From: JADFQT01 sp965216025
Lineage (GTDB): Bacteria > Chloroflexota > Dehalococcoidia > Lucifugimonadales > UBA3495
Assembly: GCA_965216025.1 (NCBI GenBank)
Contig: CBDCEX010000018.1
Span: 1,054,001-1,118,000 of the forward strand
DNA length: 64,000 bases
Reading direction: 5' to 3'
Under the pieces are notes generated by a model. That model was not told the origin of the DNA. It was given only the letters and a program-made list of their open reading frames with translations, and did not search any database. The translations under genes were made by a program, and so were the position numbers. Shown here piece by piece: positions 52,903 through 61,447 of this stretch (position 1 is its first letter; each line of letters starts with the position of its first letter).

Positions 52903-53107
52903 CCACATAATAGCTAGTAACTGATACTTAATAGCCGCTACCTAATGCCCACGGGCTGTCGTCGGTGGCTGGTCATTTCCTCGACACTTAGGGCGTTTGA
53001 GCCAAATGGGAGCATAAAAGTCTCCGTAAGTCTTCGAAGCTTTACTGTACGTTCCGGAATGCCACTATCTTGGGACAAATTGTCACCCATATATGACACA
53101 ACTTTGG

Positions 53108-54538
53108 GAAACTGTTCAGAGTTGAGGGGAAGTGAGCAACCGGCGGCATTCCAGGAGGGGATTGAGACCTCTGGCCCGCCAGGTGCCAAAGAGGGATGCC
53201 AAGGTCATCTTGCTGTCGGTGCCCTGCCCTGAGCGGGTGCCGCCGCTGATCTTGCGACTGGTTACCAGATGCCGCAGGCTCCGCTCGGCGGCGTTGTTGT
53301 CTGAGGGCACGGCTGGGTCCGACACGAAGACAAACAGTTCCTTGATGAACCGTTCCATGCGCCGGCAGAGCTTGGCCTGAACCGCCAGGGGATCTTTAAG
53401 GAAAGGCCGCGCCAAGACCATTAGTTTCTCCTCCAGCATTAGCTGGGTGCGATGGCCTGGCTGGGCTCGGGGAAGGACCGAGGCCTTGGCCTCCGTGTAG
53501 ACCTGGTGAACCGCCTCGGCCCACTGAGCCAGCCCAGCGTCTTCTGGGTACAACCCTTTCAGGTCATGGATATCCCGCAGCAGATGAGCCCAGCACCGTT
53601 GCTTCAGGCCCGGGTAGTGGTTATAGGCGGCGTAGAAATCACTGACCAACACTCCGCTGAAGGAGGAATCCAGCACCTCATCCACCACCCCCTTATCCCG
53701 ACCCCGACGCAGGAAGTATCGTTCGCTGGGAGTGCTGAAGGTCCAAACATAGCCGTTGCTCCCGTCCTGGCGCCAGCCGGTTTCGTCGCCCTGCACCACG
53801 GGACTGGCGCGGACTTGCTCGAGCACCTCTCGCACCGCCGTCTCAGCCTGACGGGCTACTCCATGGACGGCCTGGACGATGGCACCAACACTCAGGTGCA
53901 ACTGATGGACGGTCTCCAGGTACCATTGGATGATTCTTATGGGCAACCGTCCCTCCTCCCGCAGGGTCACCATCAGGCTTACCAGATTGACCCCCAGGCG
54001 CTGCTGGCCCAGAACCACCCCCTGCAGGGCCTCTTTGGGCAGCCGGCGCCGCTGGCATACCGGACAGATGCGGGCTACCAGGGCGTGCTCGGTCACTTCT
54101 ACCGGAGCCACCGGTAGCTCAATGACTTCCCGAGTTCGCTGTACCCATCCGCCGTTCAGGTGAGTCCCGCAGTCGGGACAGACCGCCACGGCATGCTCCA
54201 CCCGCCGGGTAGGAGTCATGCGCTGGCGGGCGAAGCCATGGCGGCGCGGCTTTCTGGGCTCCTTTTTCTCCGGCGCTTGCCGGCTGGAGTGCGGCTGATT
54301 ACCCGGCATCCCCGACGACCCGCGCCGGTTGGGACGGGATTCCAGAACCCCAATCCGCCTTTGCAAATCGGCAATGACTGCCCGCTGGCCGGCAATTATC
54401 TCCAGCAGAGTTTCGCGACTCGCCGCGTTCAGGTCTAGTTCAGTGTCCACCTCCCTGGTATGCCACAACTCCCCCGGCCATGCCAGCGTTTTTCCAACGG
54501 CTTTGAGCCAATTCACCTCATCAAGTCTGAACAGTTAC
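53108..54538 (-). mobile_element. IS66-type insertion sequence, copy 3 (1431 bp)
   Basis: Right end is GTAACTGTTCAGACTTGA (minus strand, ending 54538); left end at 53108 is GAAACTGTTCAGAGTTGA, slightly diverged from the other copies. Target duplication AACTTTGG (53100-53107) versus AACTTTCG (54539-54546), one mismatch. Confidence 0.92.
53116..54516 (-). CDS. IS66-family transposase, copy 3
   Basis: A 466-residue intact transposase with the same zinc finger (CPDCG, CPVCQ) and DDE motifs (GDETGWR, SDFYAAY, DNNAAERSLR) as copies 1 and 2. Distinguishing residues include TRRVEH (TQRVEH in the others) and the C-terminus LLTSPQL (LLASPQI in the others), the latter reflecting its diverged left end. 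Inserted about 200 bp past tRNA-Gln. Confidence 0.95.
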   Translation of the reverse strand: MNWLKAVGKTLAWPGELWHTREVDTELDLNAASRETLLEIIAGQRAVIADLQRRIGVLESRPNRRGSSGMPGNQPHSSRQAPEKKEPRKPRRHGFARQRMTPTRRVEHAVAVCPDCGTHLNGGWVQRTREVIELPVAPVEVTEHALVARICPVCQRRRLPKEALQGVVLGQQRLGVNLVSLMVTLREEGRLPIRIIQWYLETVHQLHLSVGAIVQAVHGVARQAETAVREVLEQVRASPVVQGDETGWRQDGSNGYVWTFSTPSERYFLRRGRDKGVVDEVLDSSFSGVLVSDFYAAYNHYPGLKQRCWAHLLRDIHDLKGLYPEDAGLAQWAEAVHQVYTEAKASVLPRAQPGHRTQLMLEEKLMVLARPFLKDPLAVQAKLCRRMERFIKELFVFVSDPAVPSDNNAAERSLRHLVTSRKISGGTRSGQGTDSKMTLASLFGTWRARGLNPLLECRRLLTSPQL

Positions 54539-54850
54539 AACTTTCGTGGCGTCTGTTGCCGTTGTTTGTTAAGCTTGACACTGGCCACCGATTGGTGCTA
54601 AATAGCGGTGGCTGAAAGCTACCATTGGGATCTCCTCCGTTCAATTCCCGATTCTTTCACGGAAATTGGACCAGAATAGTCACTAATATCCCTTAGAATG
54701 GGTGTTCACCACATCAATACGATGGTGCTAGCATCTGATTGGCATGATGGGTGGCCTCTCTATTTACGGCAAGCTGGACAGTCGATCATATATAGTACGG
54801 TGTAAAAGTTCCGATCCTCCGACGGTGTTCTTGCGGAAGGATAGAAAATT
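54539..54850. other. 312-bp leader of two unknown genes
   Basis: No gene seen. TTGACA at 54575-54580 with an 18-bp gap to TAAATA is a weak promoter candidate. The sequence is clearly AT-richer than most of the window, like the two genes that follow. Confidence 0.5.
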
Positions 54851-55105
54851 ATGGTAATAAGTAAAACAAATTCACAAAGAGCAGTTAGGCTTGTTGGAGA
54901 GGGTCGATGGGACGTGGTCGGCGGAGACTATCCGGAGGCATTGACAGCGTTAGGCAATCTTAGCAAATTGTATGATATGGGTTTATTGACGGAGGATCAA
55001 TTTAGAGACCTATTATCTATTATCTTGGGGCGGTTCGTAACTTCTACTGTTGAACTGCAGTTAGGACAAGCCTTATCGGGGTACTTTAATAAGTACAGGA
55101 GCTAG
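54851..55105 (+). CDS. Small protein of unknown function
   Basis: An 84-residue soluble protein I do not recognise. The C-terminal half (EALTALGNLSKLYDMGLLTEDQFRDLL) has the look of a short helical SHOCT-type motif. The ATG follows GAAGGATAG. The next gene starts at the base after its stop, so the two are coupled. Base composition is AT-richer than the neighbours, pointing to recent acquisition. Confidence 0.6.
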   Translation: MVISKTNSQRAVRLVGEGRWDVVGGDYPEALTALGNLSKLYDMGLLTEDQFRDLLSIILGRFVTSTVELQLGQALSGYFNKYRS

Positions 55106-55504
55106 ATGTCGACGGAACCCTCCGAAGAAAACATAGAGGAAAGTCCTTCAACTTCGGAAATAGCGATCCCTGATGAAGGGACGAGAACCGCCGTCACCAG
55201 TATGTTCGCCTCATTGACCCAAGTTGGTGGCCAATTCCTAAACCCAATTTATGGGCAGGTTCGCCCTGAACATATCTCATCCATACTGGGTAATTCCGAA
55301 GCCGAAAGTGTACGCGAGGCTGCCGCTGAGGCTTCTACCAGCAAATTCCAAGCCTATTATGTTACCCTCGGCGTTATAGTATTGGCCGTCTTAGTCGTCT
55401 ATTTTTCTTGGAAGCAACAAATGGAGATCTTGCTGCCTATCGTTACAGGTGTGATGGGATTTGGTAGCGGGTTTGGCATTGGCAAGTTTAGAAGCCCTCG
55501 TTAG
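55106..55504 (+). CDS. Small membrane protein of unknown function
   Basis: A 132-residue protein. An acidic Ser/Glu-rich N-terminus (EPSEENIEESPSTSE) and a helical region are followed by two membrane segments at about 91-106 (YYVTLGVIVLAVLVVYF) and 112-128 (LLPIVTGVMGFGSGFGIG). The C-terminus is basic (GKFRSPR). The ATG is contiguous with the preceding stop. No family recognised; it and its partner look like an accessory pair next to IS66 copy 3. Confidence 0.6.
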   Translation: MSTEPSEENIEESPSTSEIAIPDEGTRTAVTSMFASLTQVGGQFLNPIYGQVRPEHISSILGNSEAESVREAAAEASTSKFQAYYVTLGVIVLAVLVVYFSWKQQMEILLPIVTGVMGFGSGFGIGKFRSPR

Positions 55505-55606
55505 CTGACCAGAAATCTTAACCCACCTACCGTCTCCCTACACTGATTCCTTCCGCCACCAGGTAGTCCCTTCTCACCGAAACCCAGCCAGTCTAAGGAG
55601 TTGACC

Positions 55607-56473
55607 ATGCAGTTAGGCGCTATTTTCCCTCAAACCGAGATTGGAGCCGACCCGGTGGCGGTTCGCGACTTCGCCCAGGCGGCGGAGGGTATGGGCTATG
55701 AGCATCTGCTGGTGTTTGACCATGTGTTAGGAGCCGATGCCAGCAAGAGGGAGAGCTGGGAAAGGCCTTATTCCCACACCTCTATGTTCCACGAGCCCTT
55801 TGTTTTGTTTGGATACTTGGCCGCCTTCACCGAGACCATCCAGATGACCACCGGAATTCTTATCTTGCCTCAACGCCAGACGGCGTTGGTAGCCAAGCAG
55901 GCCGCGGCGGTAGACGTGCTGACCGGCGGCAGGCTGCGGCTGGGAGTGGGCATCGGCTGGAACGATGTCGAATACGAGGCTCTGGGCGAAAACTTCGCCA
56001 ACCGGGGGCGTCGGAGCGAAGAGCAGATAGAGTTAATGCGTCTGTTCTGGACCCAGGAAGTGGTTAACTTCCAGGGCCGCTACCACAAGGTCACCCACGC
56101 CGGAATCAATCCTCTGCCGGTGCAGAAGCCCATCCCAATCTGGTTCGGTGGCGGCGCTCCCAAAGTGGTCGAACGTATCGGCCGCCTGGGCGACGGCTGG
56201 TTCCCCCAATTTCAGCCGGACAGTGCCGGTCAGGAGCAGATTGCCCAAATGCGGGAGTTCGCCAAGGCGGCTGGGCGCGACCCCGGCGCCATCGGCATAG
56301 AAGGGCGGGTCAGCATTGCCCAGGGTAACCAGGATGACTGGAACAAAGCCGCTGCTGCTTGGGACGAGACCGGGGCCACTCACCTGTCGGTGAACACCAT
56401 GCGGGCCGGATTGAAGGGCCCCGACCAGCATATCGACGCCATCAGGCGCTTCAAGGAAGCGGTTTCCGGCTGA
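55607..56473 (+). CDS. LLM-class (luciferase-like, probably F420-dependent) oxidoreductase
   Basis: A 288-residue TIM-barrel of the bacterial luciferase family. MQLGAIFPQTEIGADP, EHLLVFDHVLGAD, MTTGILILPQRQTALVAKQAA and GGRLRLGVGIGWNDVEYEALGENF are typical of F420-dependent members, though FMN use cannot be excluded. The ATG at 55607 is preferred because AAGGAG lies seven bases upstream; a TTG two codons earlier would be too close. Substrate unknown. Confidence 0.9.
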   Translation: MQLGAIFPQTEIGADPVAVRDFAQAAEGMGYEHLLVFDHVLGADASKRESWERPYSHTSMFHEPFVLFGYLAAFTETIQMTTGILILPQRQTALVAKQAAAVDVLTGGRLRLGVGIGWNDVEYEALGENFANRGRRSEEQIELMRLFWTQEVVNFQGRYHKVTHAGINPLPVQKPIPIWFGGGAPKVVERIGRLGDGWFPQFQPDSAGQEQIAQMREFAKAAGRDPGAIGIEGRVSIAQGNQDDWNKAAAAWDETGATHLSVNTMRAGLKGPDQHIDAIRRFKEAVSG

Positions 56474-56503
56474 CCACCTTCCGAGCCGGAAGTAGCATTC
56501 GCC

Positions 56504-56558
56504 CTTCGACAGGCTCAGGGTGAACGGGTCCCATTACGTTCGTAGTGAGCTTGTCGAA
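56504..56558. repeat. Interspersed imperfect palindromic repeat, copy B
   Basis: 55 bp with arms CTTCGACAGGCTCAGGGTGA and TAGTGAGCTTGTCGAA. Same family as copy A at 3124-3184. It lies between convergent genes. Confidence 0.8.
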
Positions 56559-56575
56559 CCATGAACGATGGTTTC

Positions 56576-57784
56576 TCACACGCCCTTCAAAAGCGCGGCC
56601 ACTCGGTCGAGAATTCGGTGGCTAACCTCATACTTGCTCATTAGCGGTAGCTCTTCTACCCGCATCTCCCGGTCTATCAGCACCACCCGGTTGGTGTCTA
56701 CCCCGAAACCGCTCTCCGGTTCGGTGATGTCATTGGCCACGATCAAGTCCAAGGACTTACGGCGCACCTTTTCGCTGGCGTTGGCGACCAGGTTCTCGCT
56801 TTCGGCGGCAAAACCCACCTTAATCAGAGTGTCCGGGGTGGCCTCCAGTATATCCACTGTCCTGGTCAGGTCGATGCTGAGGCTGTCGTCGGACTTCTTA
56901 ATTTTCTGGCCTGCGGTGGACAGCGGACGATAATCGGCCACCGCCGCCGCCATTATCAGCGCGTCGGCCGACCCAGCCTCATGCAGCACGGCGTCGCACA
57001 TCTCCTGCGCCGTGTTTATTCGCAACAGCCTAACCAGGGGCGGGTCCGGCAGGCTGGTCGGCGCGGCAACCAAAACTACGCTGGCCCCCCGGTCCCGGGC
57101 CGCTTCCGCCAGTGCGTAACCCATTCGACCCGAAGAGTGGTTGGTGATAACTCGAACCGGGTCAATTGGCTCCTGGGTTCCACCGGCGCTCACCACAACG
57201 GTCCGTTCCGCTAGGTCGCCTCCCCGTCCCAAGGTTGCCGAGATATGTCCCAACACTTCGGCGGGCTCCAGCAGCCTGCCCATTCCAATGAGGCCCGAAG
57301 ACAATCTTCCGGGGGCTGGACCGGCGATGGTCACGCCCCGCTGCCGCAGCCTGGCCAGGTTTTCCTGAGTCGCCGGGTGCTCGAACATGTTGGCGTCCAT
57401 CGCCGGCGCTACGATTAATGGCGCGGCGGTGGCGATCACCGTGGTGGTCAGCGGGTCGTCGGCCAGACCCACGGCCAACTTGGCAATACAATGCACCGTC
57501 GCCGGCGCTATGACCACCAGATCGGCCTGCTGGGCCAGGGCAACGTGCTCATTGCTGAACTCGGAGTTCAGATCGAAGGTGTCGGTCACCACTGGCCGAT
57601 GCGTGATGCTGCGGAAGGCCAGAGGAGTAACAAACTGGGTGGCCCCATAGCTCATGATGGTATCGACCAGCGCGCCGGCCTGCACCATCTTACTGGCCAG
57701 GTCCACGGCCTTATAACAGGCAATGCTGCCGGTAACCCCCAGCACTATGCGTTTATCGGCCAGCGGTCCAGTCATGAGCTCCAT
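56576..57784 (-). CDS. coaBC: CoaBC, phosphopantothenoylcysteine synthetase/decarboxylase
   Basis: A 402-residue bifunctional CoA-biosynthesis enzyme. The CoaC decarboxylase half starts KRIVLGVTGSIACYKAVDLAS and has the flavin-site NEHVALAQQADLVVIAPATVHCIAKLAVGLADDPLTT and the PAMDANMFEHPA motif. The CoaB half has VVVSAGGTQEPIDPVRVITNHSSGRMGYALAEAA and later KIKKSDDSLSIDL. The start ATG 57784 overlaps coaX by 32 bases; an in-frame ATG at 57775 is also possible. Together with coaX it covers pantothenate to 4'-phosphopantetheine. Confidence 0.95.
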   Translation of the reverse strand: MELMTGPLADKRIVLGVTGSIACYKAVDLASKMVQAGALVDTIMSYGATQFVTPLAFRSITHRPVVTDTFDLNSEFSNEHVALAQQADLVVIAPATVHCIAKLAVGLADDPLTTTVIATAAPLIVAPAMDANMFEHPATQENLARLRQRGVTIAGPAPGRLSSGLIGMGRLLEPAEVLGHISATLGRGGDLAERTVVVSAGGTQEPIDPVRVITNHSSGRMGYALAEAARDRGASVVLVAAPTSLPDPPLVRLLRINTAQEMCDAVLHEAGSADALIMAAAVADYRPLSTAGQKIKKSDDSLSIDLTRTVDILEATPDTLIKVGFAAESENLVANASEKVRRKSLDLIVANDITEPESGFGVDTNRVVLIDREMRVEELPLMSKYEVSHRILDRVAALLKGV

Positions 57785-58562
57785 CTGTCGTTTGCTTACG
57801 CTGGTTCATCTGGTAGATCAACCGAAGCCCCATTAGGGTAAGGTCCTGATTAATGAAATCGAATACCGGAGCCTCCGGCGCGATAACGTTCACCAGACCG
57901 CCGGTGCCGATCACCTGGGCATCCTGACCCAATTCCGATTTGAACCCCGCCACTATCCCGGAAACCAGACCGGCGAAACCCAGCACCAGGCCGGATTGCA
58001 AAGCTGCTGTAGTGTTGCGACCGATGGCTGAACTGGGCGCTATTAATTCGACCCGCCGGAGTTGGGAGGTGTTGAAGAATAGAGAATCGGCGGCCAGATT
58101 TATACCGGGGGCGATGGCGCCGCCCAGGTACTCCCCCGTCCGGGAAATGGCGTCGAAAACGGTGGCCGTGCCCAGGTCCACCACGATAATGGGCGGAGTG
58201 TACAGCTGAATTGCGGCCACCGCATCGGCGATCCGGTCGGCGCCAACGTCTCTCGGATTGTCGTACAGAATGGGAAGGCCGGTGCGGACCCCGGCAGAAA
58301 CAATCAGCGGGTCAACACGGAAGAAAGAACGGCAAACTTCTTCAAAAACCAAGGTCAATGGTGGCACCACGCTGCACAGGCAAGCGGCGGTTATCTGGTC
58401 AGCTGCCGTGCCCTTGAGTTCCAACAGGTTGGAGAGGGTGGCTCCGTATTCGTCAACCAAGCGCCGCGTGTCGGTAGCCACTCGCAGCGTGGTGACCAGC
58501 CGGTCGCCATCGAAAACGCCCAGCGTGACCACGGTATTGCCGATGTCGACAGTTAGCAGCAT
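57753..58562 (-). CDS. coaX: CoaX, type III pantothenate kinase
   Basis: A 269-residue ASKHA-fold kinase. It begins MLLTVDIGNTVVTLGVFDGDRL (phosphate-binding loop), has DNPRDVGADRIADAVAA near residue 101, the acid VVDLGTATVFDAI near 126 and GGAIAPGINLAADSLF near 147. It catalyses the first step of CoA synthesis. First gene of a coaX-coaBC operon, overlapping the second. Confidence 0.95.
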   Translation of the reverse strand: MLLTVDIGNTVVTLGVFDGDRLVTTLRVATDTRRLVDEYGATLSNLLELKGTAADQITAACLCSVVPPLTLVFEEVCRSFFRVDPLIVSAGVRTGLPILYDNPRDVGADRIADAVAAIQLYTPPIIVVDLGTATVFDAISRTGEYLGGAIAPGINLAADSLFFNTSQLRRVELIAPSSAIGRNTTAALQSGLVLGFAGLVSGIVAGFKSELGQDAQVIGTGGLVNVIAPEAPVFDFINQDLTLMGLRLIYQMNQRKQTTDGAHDWTAGR

Positions 58563-58753
58563 TATTGCCGTCTCCTATAGCTGGATTATACGGTACGGTT
58601 ATCCGGCGGGCAAACCGATCACGCTGAAGGGTGAGTTCAGCAAATTATTCCCCTCCAATACAGTCTGGTAACCCGCCTACCGTTGGCCGCAGCGCTCTCA
58701 CGTAGGGTAGAATGGGATGTCGGCCGGAAAAGATTGGTTTTCTGGGAGCGGTT

Positions 58754-59863
58754 ATGGAAATTAAACAGGTTACTGTAGAGGTTCTGGAAACCCCGGTGGA
58801 TCTGCAATACATAGCCGCCGGCCATTCGGTGCAGTCCAACTGGCACGTGTTGTCCCGGGTTAATACCGCCGATGGAATTCAAGGAATCGGCTTTGCGGTG
58901 GCGACACGAGCCCCTCTGGTGCGGGCGCTGGCTCACACTGCCGAGGAGCTGGGCCAGGCATTGGTTGGCATGCGAGTAACCGAAATAGAGGCGGCCCGCG
59001 CCAAGATGGAAGGACTGGGTGGCTGGGCCGGCCCGGGCGGCATGCTGTCAATGGCCATGGCCACCCTGGACATCGCGCTGTGGGATGCCCTGGGAAAATC
59101 GTTGGGGCAGCCCCTTTACCGGTTGCTGGGGGGCCACTGGGATCGGGTGCGGGCCTACGCCAGCGACGCTCTTTGGTACAGCTTGCCATTGGATGTCTGA
59201 CCAGGTCGCCCCAACTGACCACACCAGGTCGCCCCACACCATGTCAGCCAGGGCTACCGCCGGATAAAACTCCGGCTGGGCCACGAGGAGAAGCCAGAGG
59301 GTGAGGTGGCTCGGGTAAGGGCAGTACAGGAAGCGGTGGGCCCGGAGGTGGAGGTAATGGTTGACGCCACGGAAAGTTGGAACCAAGCTCAGGCGGTGTC
59401 GTCGGGACGGGCCCTGCAGGACGCCGGCATTGTTTGGTTGGAGGACCCGGTGTCTCATCAAGACCTGGCCGGCCTGGCTCACCTTTCCCAGGTTCTGGAC
59501 GTCCCCATCGCCGCCGGGGAGCACCTGTACGGCCTTGACCCCTTCCAAAAAACCTTCGAGGCCGGCGCGGTGGACATTGCTATCATCGACTTGGCCCGAG
59601 TAGGCGGCATCACTCCCTGGATGAAAGTGGCGGCCATGGCCGAAGCCCGGGGCATTCCCCTAGCGGGACATGTCATTCCGGAAGTACACGTGCACCTTCT
59701 ATCCGCAGTCCCCAACGGCTATCTGGTGGAATACATGCCTCGTTCTGAGCCTATTTTCAAGACAAGACTCAAGTTGGAAGATGGGCACCTGGTGGCGCCG
59801 GAGGCACCCGGGTTAGGGGTAGAATTGGACGAAGCCGCCTGCGAAAGGTATAGGGTCCAGTAG
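58754..59863 (+). pseudogene. Enolase-superfamily (mandelate racemase/muconate lactonising-like) enzyme, disrupted
   Basis: One frame of 369 codons interrupted by two TGA codons (59198-59200 and 59216-59218). The N-terminal capping domain runs from MEIKQVTVEVLETPVDLQY to LPLDV; after the stops the same frame continues QVAPHHVSQGYRRIKLRLGHE, then VDATESWNQAQ (first metal ligand), WLEDPVSHQD (second), IAAGEHLYG (third) and GHVIPEVHVHLL. So the gene would be complete but for a short insertion containing a 14-bp direct repeat (ACCAGGTCGCCCCA at 59200 and 59223). Start chosen at the ATG where the domain begins. Confidence 0.85.
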
Positions 59864-60030
59864 ATATAGAGGCCGACTAAGACGATATGCCACCCGGCGT
59901 ATCCCGAAGTATAACTAGGATTAGCTTGGGCCAGGGCCTTATGCTAAAATCTGTCTGCGTACCCAAACTCATTAAAACCGTAACCCGATGTCGCAAATCC
60001 TAAAAATCTTAACGGTGGGGAGAATCCGTA

Positions 60031-61296
60031 ATGGCTGATATGGAGCTGGTTCAGATTGTAAGGAAAGGCAGAGACGCCGTGGCCGGTTGGCGGGAGGAGC
60101 ATCCCGGCGAAGCTATGGACCTTTATAGCAGCTACATGAGTCATGTGCGGATTCCCATGGTCGACCTCAGTGGCGCCGATTTGAGGGAATCGGACTTCAT
60201 GGGCGCCATGCTGCGCCGGGCTAATCTCTCCGGCTGTTTCCTCAATCCCATTCACATGTATCGGGCCGACCTGAGAGAGGCCGACCTGAGCAAGACCTTG
60301 ATGAATCGGGCCAACCTGCGGGGCGCCGATCTGCGTACAGCAAACCTGGAAGGGGCCGATATGGATAGCGCCATTCTTTCCGATGCAAACCTGACCGGCG
60401 CCAGCCTGAAGGGGGCCAATCTCTCCCGGGTTAATCTGGATCGGGCCAACCTAACCGATGCCGACCTGACCGATGCTATTTTCCACGGGGCGGCCCTGAC
60501 CAGGGCCAATCTATCTGGTGCCAACCTTTCGGGTGCGGATTTTTACTCGGCCATTTTCAATGACACCCCCACCGTTGGAACCAAATTCGCCGGCAGTCTG
60601 GTGGGCTATACGATATTTCAAAACTGCGACTTGAGCCAAGCCGAAGGTTTAGACCAAATCCGCCATGACGCCCCCAGCACCCTGGGGATGGACTCTCTCT
60701 TGCGTTCCGGCGGGCTGTTGCCCGACGAGTTCCTGAGGGGGGTCGGTTCTCCGGACAGCCTCCTGGAGTTCCAGAAATCGCTGCAGGGCGGGGTTACTAT
60801 CACCAGCGCCTCTTTCATCGCCTGTGCCAATGCGGATATTCCCTTCGGCCAAAAGCTGCAGGACGATCTGCGAAAGCTAGGGATCCGATGCTGGCTGTTC
60901 GCCGAGCAGTTTAGAGGTAGCGCTTTGGTGGATCGTCGCAGTACCTCCGAGGAGGAGGAAATCGAGCGCTGGGTGCGCCACTATGACAAGCTGATAGTGG
61001 TTTGCTCCCAGGCCGGTCTGGATAGTGAAACTGTCCGAAATGACATCTCCCGAGCGAAGGAGCAGCAGCAGGAAAAGGACCAGTGGCTGCTTTACCTGGT
61101 CGCCCCCGACACCGCCTTGGTGCAGACTCAGGGCCGCACGGTCCGCGACCTGAAGTACGAGCACATGGTGTTCAATCTACAGGGTCAGAATGAAGAGACT
61201 GAAGAGTACCGCAACGAGCTTGACCACCTGGCTAGCGAGTTGAAGCAGTCCCTGCCAGCCAAAGCCGGTGTGCCACCGGTGAGCGAACAGCTCTGA
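60031..61296 (+). CDS. Pentapeptide-repeat protein fused to a TIR-like domain
   Basis: A 421-residue protein. Residues about 45-195 are pentapeptide repeats (A(D/N)Lxx pattern: GADLRESDF, RANLRGADLRTANLEGADM, RANLSGANLSGADF), which fold as a right-handed beta-helix. Residues about 255-365 are TIR-like: SFIACANADIPFGQKLQDDLRKLGIRCWLF, then YDKLIVVCSQAGLDSETVRNDISRAKEQ. Where NADase TIR domains usually carry a Glu in the third helix, the aligned residue appears to be Asp (RNDIS). No membrane segment. Such fusions occur in signalling or defence proteins; the role here is inferred only. Monocistronic, terminated by a palindrome. Confidence 0.82.
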   Translation: MADMELVQIVRKGRDAVAGWREEHPGEAMDLYSSYMSHVRIPMVDLSGADLRESDFMGAMLRRANLSGCFLNPIHMYRADLREADLSKTLMNRANLRGADLRTANLEGADMDSAILSDANLTGASLKGANLSRVNLDRANLTDADLTDAIFHGAALTRANLSGANLSGADFYSAIFNDTPTVGTKFAGSLVGYTIFQNCDLSQAEGLDQIRHDAPSTLGMDSLLRSGGLLPDEFLRGVGSPDSLLEFQKSLQGGVTITSASFIACANADIPFGQKLQDDLRKLGIRCWLFAEQFRGSALVDRRSTSEEEEIERWVRHYDKLIVVCSQAGLDSETVRNDISRAKEQQQEKDQWLLYLVAPDTALVQTQGRTVRDLKYEHMVFNLQGQNEETEEYRNELDHLASELKQSLPAKAGVPPVSEQL

Positions 61297-61356
61297 CCTC
61301 AGCCGGCTCCCCGGCGCCAATTGGCCGAGCAGCCGATTAAGTTTAGGGACAAAGGA

Positions 61357-61386
61357 GTAGGCCCCCGAGAATTCTCGGGGGCCTAC
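61357..61386. terminator. Bidirectional terminator-like perfect palindrome
   Basis: 30-bp palindrome with arms GTAGGCCCCCGAGAA and TTCTCGGGGGCCTAC, lying between the convergent pentapeptide-TIR and reductive-dehalogenase-like genes. T tracts on both sides are short. Confidence 0.7.
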
Positions 61387-61447
61387 TTACTACTGGTATG
61401 ATTCTAGGGAGCCAACTAGCTAACCCCCTAAATGCGGGCAGCGCCGG

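Noticed and set aside
59198..59218. Selenocysteine readthrough of the two TGA codons in the enolase-superfamily gene
   Set aside because: The TGAs lie in a short duplicated sequence absent from the family pattern, not at a Cys position, and two in seven codons is implausible.
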